52,304 bases of DNA from positions 1 through 52,304 of the IMG/VR virus record IMGVR_UViG_3300019458_000043; one strand, 5' to 3'. Position numbers and translations under genes: made by a program. The notes under the pieces were generated by a model. That model made no database searches, was not told where the DNA came from, and saw nothing but the letters and a program-made list of their open reading frames with translations. The DNA comes from a virus. Of this stretch, positions 49,506 to 52,304 are shown piece by piece (positions within the stretch are counted from its first letter, which is position 1; every line of letters begins with the position of its first letter).

Positions 49506-50543
49506 TTACTGTTCACCCCCCAGCCCCAGCAAAGCCCCAAAGTTGTCAACGTTCTTCCACCCCTGCCTCTCTCGCTTCGGTTGCGGAGCCGCCGCGAGTA
49601 CGTATTCACCTTCCCCCAAAGAAAGCCAAGGGGGGAACCCCCCACCGTGGCCGTTCCGCATTTTCAGTTCGATCTTGTTCGTTACGTTGTAGCGAACCTG
49701 GATATCGTCGCGTAATTCGCCCCCAGGGTGTTCGGCAGTCGCTTCGGTCCTACCATGTCGCAACTCCACATACCGGCCGCCCTCGGTGTACTCTTTGCCC
49801 CGCTGCACCCACCGATGGAGTATCGACTGTACCTCCTCGACGAAGCAACCCTTGCAGAAGTGCTTGTTGGTCCGCCATTTCCCGTTCACGTACTCGCCCC
49901 ATGCCCAGACATTGCCAAGGCCAGTATCTTCGATTTCGTAGTGGGCGTAATACTCCGGTGTACGACCCCCCAGCCGGGCCAGTCGCCTCTTTTCGTATTC
50001 CCGCTTCATCTCGGCCAATGCCCGAAGGGCTAGCAACCCTCGGTTCTTACTCTTTAGGTCGTTCAATACACCGACCACCTTGCGTTCCTCTCGCTTCGGG
50101 GCCTCAACCGGGCCGCCGAAATTGCTGCAAGATACATTCGGGCAGGCCCAGATCGACCCTTTGCCAGCCATATACCTGTTGCGGACACGATGGCCCCGTC
50201 GTTTGTTGGTAACAATTTGTTCTGGCGTAGCCCGCTCCGCAAACGTGCCGCATTCGGGGCAGGGGAACAACCAGTTCATTTCCTCCGCCTTCTCATGGTC
50301 CTCGACCAGTTCCACCGACCCTTGTATTTGCCATCGCCATACGCCAACCTTGCCGGTTCGCTTACCCTCCGATAGTACCTCGACTTGCTGCAACGTCCGC
50401 AACAGCCGCGTATCACTTTGTTGCGACGCTGGGTAAAACTTACGTTCGTAGAGGTTGTACTCGCTGGCGAACTGGGTGTTGCAACCCCCACACTTGGTCC
50501 TTGCGAGGGGCATGAAGTATTCGTTTTGGATGTGCATAGCCAT
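49506..50543 (-). CDS. Multi-zinc-ribbon protein, 345 aa, unknown
   Basis: It starts at ATG 50543 with CTAGGGAGAATAG upstream. Four cysteine pairs (CGGC near residue 18; CPEC; CPNVSC; CKGC) suggest two or more zinc ribbons spread through an otherwise helical and basic protein (ALRALAEMKREYEKRRLARL). The end is Gly/Trp-rich. Such spread-out ribbons suggest binding to RNA or a protein partner. CCCCCAAAGAAA at 49613 lies within the gene on the other strand. Confidence 0.65.
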   Translation of the reverse strand: MAMHIQNEYFMPLARTKCGGCNTQFASEYNLYERKFYPASQQSDTRLLRTLQQVEVLSEGKRTGKVGVWRWQIQGSVELVEDHEKAEEMNWLFPCPECGTFAERATPEQIVTNKRRGHRVRNRYMAGKGSIWACPNVSCSNFGGPVEAPKREERKVVGVLNDLKSKNRGLLALRALAEMKREYEKRRLARLGGRTPEYYAHYEIEDTGLGNVWAWGEYVNGKWRTNKHFCKGCFVEEVQSILHRWVQRGKEYTEGGRYVELRHGRTEATAEHPGGELRDDIQVRYNVTNKIELKMRNGHGGGFPPWLSLGEGEYVLAAAPQPKRERQGWKNVDNFGALLGLGGEQ

Positions 50544-50718
50544 AACTATTCTCCCTAGTGTTTGTAGGTACTAAACATTTCCCTGCCAACCTCGCCGCAC
50601 CCCTACGCATCTTCCGGCATGTGTTGGGGGTACAATGGGGTCGGTCGCACTACACGCCGACCCAGCCCCCGCGAGGGCTTGGCCGGGGCTTGGCCCCCAG
50701 TATAACCGATTCGGGGCG
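50544..50718. other. Gap with GC-rich hairpins
   Basis: GGGTCGG (50638-50644) pairs with CCGACCC (50657-50663), followed by a run of GCCCCCGCGAGGGC and GGCCGGGGCTTGGCCCC pairings. It lies between two minus-strand genes and may be a terminator or processing site. No gene is supported. Confidence 0.45.
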
Positions 50719-50916
50719 TCAATACTGACACTCCGAGATCGGTACGAGTGTCATGCACTCGCGGTGATCGTAGCCGGTATGCACGCCACGCCGGCAATAG
50801 TCGCACGCCGAGGCGTGCAGTCCTCTGGTCAGGCCGTAGCGTGCGGCCTCTGTCTCGATTTCGTGTGCAGACCCAGCGGTCAGCAGATCAATTAGCCGGT
50901 CGTATTCTCGCATCAT
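50719..50916 (-). CDS. Small cysteine-rich protein, 65 aa
   Basis: ATG 50916 is preceded by CGGGAGAAAA. The N-terminal half is helical (MMREYDRLIDLLTAGSAHEI), and the C-terminal half has CDYCRRGVHTGYDHRECM followed by one more Cys, fitting a small zinc-binding domain. Unknown function. Confidence 0.6.
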   Translation of the reverse strand: MMREYDRLIDLLTAGSAHEIETEAARYGLTRGLHASACDYCRRGVHTGYDHRECMTLVPISECQY

Positions 50917-50952
50917 TTTTCTCCCGGCCCTTGCGGGCCAACTGCGTTTCAC

Positions 50953-51053
50953 CTCGCCAGGTTGCGGCAGTGTGCCGCAAGTACCCGTTGCCGGATGCGA
51001 GCCGGCTTACGCTGACGGGCAGAGCGGATTAGACACCTTGCCTGGTTGGGGGT
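50953..51053. other. Short gap with perfect hairpins
   Basis: TTGCGGCA-GTG-TGCCGCAA (50962-50980) is an 8-bp hairpin; CCGG repeats around 50990-51005 can also pair. Together with GGCCCTTGCGGGCC just to the left this forms a structured leader for the 65-aa gene on the minus strand. No tRNA features were found. Confidence 0.4.
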
Positions 51054-51305
51054 TTACCGCTTTCGCGTTACGATATCCGAAACCTGCCACCCGAAAGATA
51101 GCCACCGACCTGTTGTTGGCTGAATATCCTTCCCTTCTACAGTCCTTGCCAACCGCACCGACCGTTCCTCAATCTCGTAATAACCTTTGACGACAATGTT
51201 CTTCACAGCAGAATCGTCGGCAGGGTAGCAGTAGTCATACCGTAGCATATCCAGCGGGAAGTACCCAACCCCCGTTACTACAAAACTCTGGTAATAACCA
51301 GCCAT
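51054..51305 (-). CDS. Small protein, 83 aa, unknown
   Basis: ATG 51305 (MAGYYQSFVVTGVGYFPLDM) has GAGGTGTGAC upstream, preferred over an ATG 12 nt earlier. The LDMLRYDYCYPADD segment and the later beta-rich end suggest a compact single domain. The word AATAAAAACCA lies 42 nt upstream on the opposite strand. The family is not recognised. Confidence 0.65.
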   Translation of the reverse strand: MAGYYQSFVVTGVGYFPLDMLRYDYCYPADDSAVKNIVVKGYYEIEERSVRLARTVEGKDIQPTTGRWLSFGWQVSDIVTRKR

Positions 51306-51407
51306 GTCACACCTCATTTGTTGGAGTTGTTGGCGTTTGCCGTGTTAATAAAAACCAGTTCCGGGGGCTGGGGTAGCACGATACCCCAGCCCCCACCACT
51401 CGCGACT

Positions 51408-51845
51408 CTACCTTCCCGCTAGCTTGGCAAGTGCCTCTGCCAAGCTACTAGCCTCCACCACAACCAGCCCACGCATCAGCCCAGCCTTTACCCCTTCCCG
51501 CCGCTCGCCGTCGCCAACCCCGGCCTCCTCGAACGCCTCGTTGGTCTCACGCTGCTCGCGTTGCTCGTTGGTGTCACCCGCCACCGGCTGGTCCGCTTCC
51601 CACTCGTGGTCCGCAACCAGTTCCCATTCGCCCAACACGTAGGCGACAACGGGCAGTTTCATCTTTCGTATCGGTCGCCCATACTCATTGTACGAGCCTT
51701 CATCCACCACGTCGCCTTGCAGTGGGACCACCCGGTATGCGTTGACTAACCCACCACCTGCATCATAATACCGATAGCGTTGAATGACCACACCACGCTC
51801 GCCACATCCTACCACAACCCGTTGCCCGATTGCGAAGCTAAACAT
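51408..51845 (-). CDS. Unknown protein, 145 aa
   Basis: ATG 51845 (MFSFAIGQRVVVGCGERGVV) is supported by TTGGAGGTGTG. The N-terminal half is an SH3-like beta barrel in appearance (GVVIQRYRYYDAGGGLVNAY, VVAYVLGEWELV); the C-terminal half is acidic and helical with a hydrophobic end. An upstream extension in frame exists but lacks a ribosome-binding site. Confidence 0.62.
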   Translation of the reverse strand: MFSFAIGQRVVVGCGERGVVIQRYRYYDAGGGLVNAYRVVPLQGDVVDEGSYNEYGRPIRKMKLPVVAYVLGEWELVADHEWEADQPVAGDTNEQREQRETNEAFEEAGVGDGERREGVKAGLMRGLVVVEASSLAEALAKLAGR

Positions 51846-51898
51846 AGCACACCTCCAAAAAGGGAAAAGAGAAACACAACACAAGACACTACTCGCTA

Positions 51899-52054
51899 TC
51901 ATATCTGCCACAACCACCTGCCCCAGACATCGCCAACGAGGAGGTACCCCGTCGTACTCGCTGCAAAGACCTGCCACCCTGCTTGCCGGTGCTTATAGTT
52001 AGGGCCAGCAAGCTCAGCAACCCATACTAGGTCACACAACGGAATAAACCCCAT
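51899..52054 (-). CDS. Small Trp-rich protein, 51 aa
   Basis: ATG 52054 has CATAAGGAAAGC upstream on the coding strand. The sequence MGFIPLCDLVWVAELAG, then KHRQAGWQVFAASTTGYLLV and a WGRWLW end looks like a genuine small folded or membrane-binding domain. It is the first minus-strand gene seen from the right end. No family was recognised. Confidence 0.55.
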   Translation of the reverse strand: MGFIPLCDLVWVAELAGPNYKHRQAGWQVFAASTTGYLLVGDVWGRWLWQI

Positions 52055-52088
52055 CTTTGCTTTCCTTATGTAATGTAAGCGTTACCTA

Positions 52089-52166
52089 ACCACCATTCCT
52101 ACCACCATCTTACCACCATTCCTACCACCATCTTACCACCATTCCTACCACCATCTTACCACCATC
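52089..52166. repeat. Tandem repeat, three copies of a 23-nt unit plus a partial
   Basis: Each unit is ACCACCATTCCT followed by ACCACCATCTT, so ACCACCAT recurs every 11-12 nt. The copies are perfect. There is no spacer diversity, so it is not CRISPR. Beyond it to the window end the sequence is GC-rich with repeated GGCAGGCTGGG words and no supported gene start. Confidence 0.85.
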
Positions 52167-52304
52167 TACACGCCGACCCGGACCAGGGGGTAGTGGGGGG
52201 CGGCCTAGCCGCCGGGGTTGGGCAGGCTGGGGGGACCGGGCAGGCTGGGCGGACTAGGCCCCTTGGGGCGTGCGTCGGAGATACGCAGGCAAACGGACCC
52301 ACGC

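Larger units (their letters stand above)
518..49624 (+). repeat. Interspersed word CCCC(C)AAA(A)GA(A/G)A, about 17 plus-strand copies
   Basis: Copies start at 518, 3220, 7341, 9463, 12538 (degenerate), 16539, 21096, 23502, 26124, 28920, 31495, 33461, 37964, 41866, 42376, 46807 and 49613. One reversed copy is at 45187-45198. Spacing is mostly 2-4.5 kb. Copies occur inside genes (often read as SPKE or PPKEN), in leaders 19-37 nt before starts, and within minus-strand genes without changing strand. Confidence 0.8.
327..51357 (+). repeat. Interspersed word AATAAA-NN-CC(A/G), 20 copies, all plus strand
   Basis: Exact AATAAAAACCA starts at 4940, 16120, 21194, 23353, 26153, 28525, 30980, 39172, 45145, 45246, 47357, 49443 and 51347. 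Variants start at 327, 33546 and 42930 (AATAAAATCCA), 1590 and 10230 (AATAAACGCCA), 7316 (AATAAACGCCG) and 11924 (AATAAAAGCCG). Most are intergenic, often within 60 nt of a start or overlapping a stop codon. Seven lie in minus-strand gene territory yet keep plus-strand orientation. Only 1641-1651 is reversed. Confidence 0.85.

Noticed and set aside
49002-49715. Plus-strand open frame of 237 codons
   Set aside because: It crosses the boundary between two well-supported minus-strand genes on the opposite strand and lacks domain features.
4940-51357. AATAAA as eukaryotic polyadenylation signals
   Set aside because: Gene structure, ribosome-binding sites and gene content are those of a bacterial phage, and the conserved word extends to AATAAAAACCA.
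52089-52166. Possible CRISPR array
   Set aside because: The units are perfectly tandem with no variable spacers, and no cas genes are present; it is a simple tandem repeat.

Overview
The window is a tailed double-stranded DNA phage (or prophage) genome with siphovirus-type morphology. Evidence is a lambda-like portal, a long tape-measure protein with overlapping G/GT-type tail chaperones, a tail-tube-like protein, and no recognisable sheath or contractile baseplate genes. Genes are tightly packed, commonly joined by ATGA or TGATG overlaps. The host cannot be named from sequence alone. Poly-threonine tails, Cys-rich modules in the tail, a cohesin-like protein and a CsrA homologue make a Planctomycetota host a reasonable but weak guess.

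Layout. (1) 1-1519, minus strand: a ParB-fold-like protein cut by the window edge and a 55-residue basic protein. (2) 1520-2035: a divergent control region with an inverted repeat and three strong hairpins. (3) 2036-18100, plus strand: early and DNA-metabolism genes. These are small leader genes, a resolvase-like nuclease, uracil-DNA glycosylase, a membrane-anchored SNase-like nuclease, a RecB-like nuclease, Sak4-like ATPase, a candidate ssDNA-binding protein, a cohesin-like protein, a further PD-(D/E)XK nuclease, family A DNA polymerase, a base-hypermodification group (aGPT-PPlase-like protein, MazG-like hydrolase, dUMP/dCMP hydroxymethylase-like protein, NMAD1-like protein), a primase-helicase and CsrA. 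(4) 18316-44182, plus strand: terminase, portal, a protease-capsid fusion, decoration protein, neck, tail tube, fibre, a secreted trypsin-like protease, tail chaperones, tape measure, distal tail proteins, a Thr/Cys-rich tail protein and two glycosyltransferases, one fused to a methyltransferase-like domain. (5) 44183-44589: a GC-rich region between convergent gene blocks. (6) 44590-52054, minus strand: a UvrD-like helicase, a PcfJ-like protein and several small zinc-ribbon or basic proteins. Minus-strand genes at both ends fit a circular or circularly permuted genome opened inside a gene.

How it works together. The replication and recombination genes form one long polycistronic block that also carries enzymes expected to make and install a modified pyrimidine. 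The late block builds the head and then the tail. Several late proteins end in runs of threonine, and the late block closes with glycosyltransferases, which suggests that the virion itself is glycosylated.

The most unusual signals are short interspersed DNA words that keep one genomic orientation regardless of gene direction. AATAAA(N)2CC(A/G) occurs at least 20 times, all on the plus strand apart from one inverted partner. CCCC(C)AAA(A)GA(A/G)A occurs about 17 times, nearly all on the plus strand. No known element that I can name explains them. All functional calls here rest on reading motifs by eye; no database search was run.
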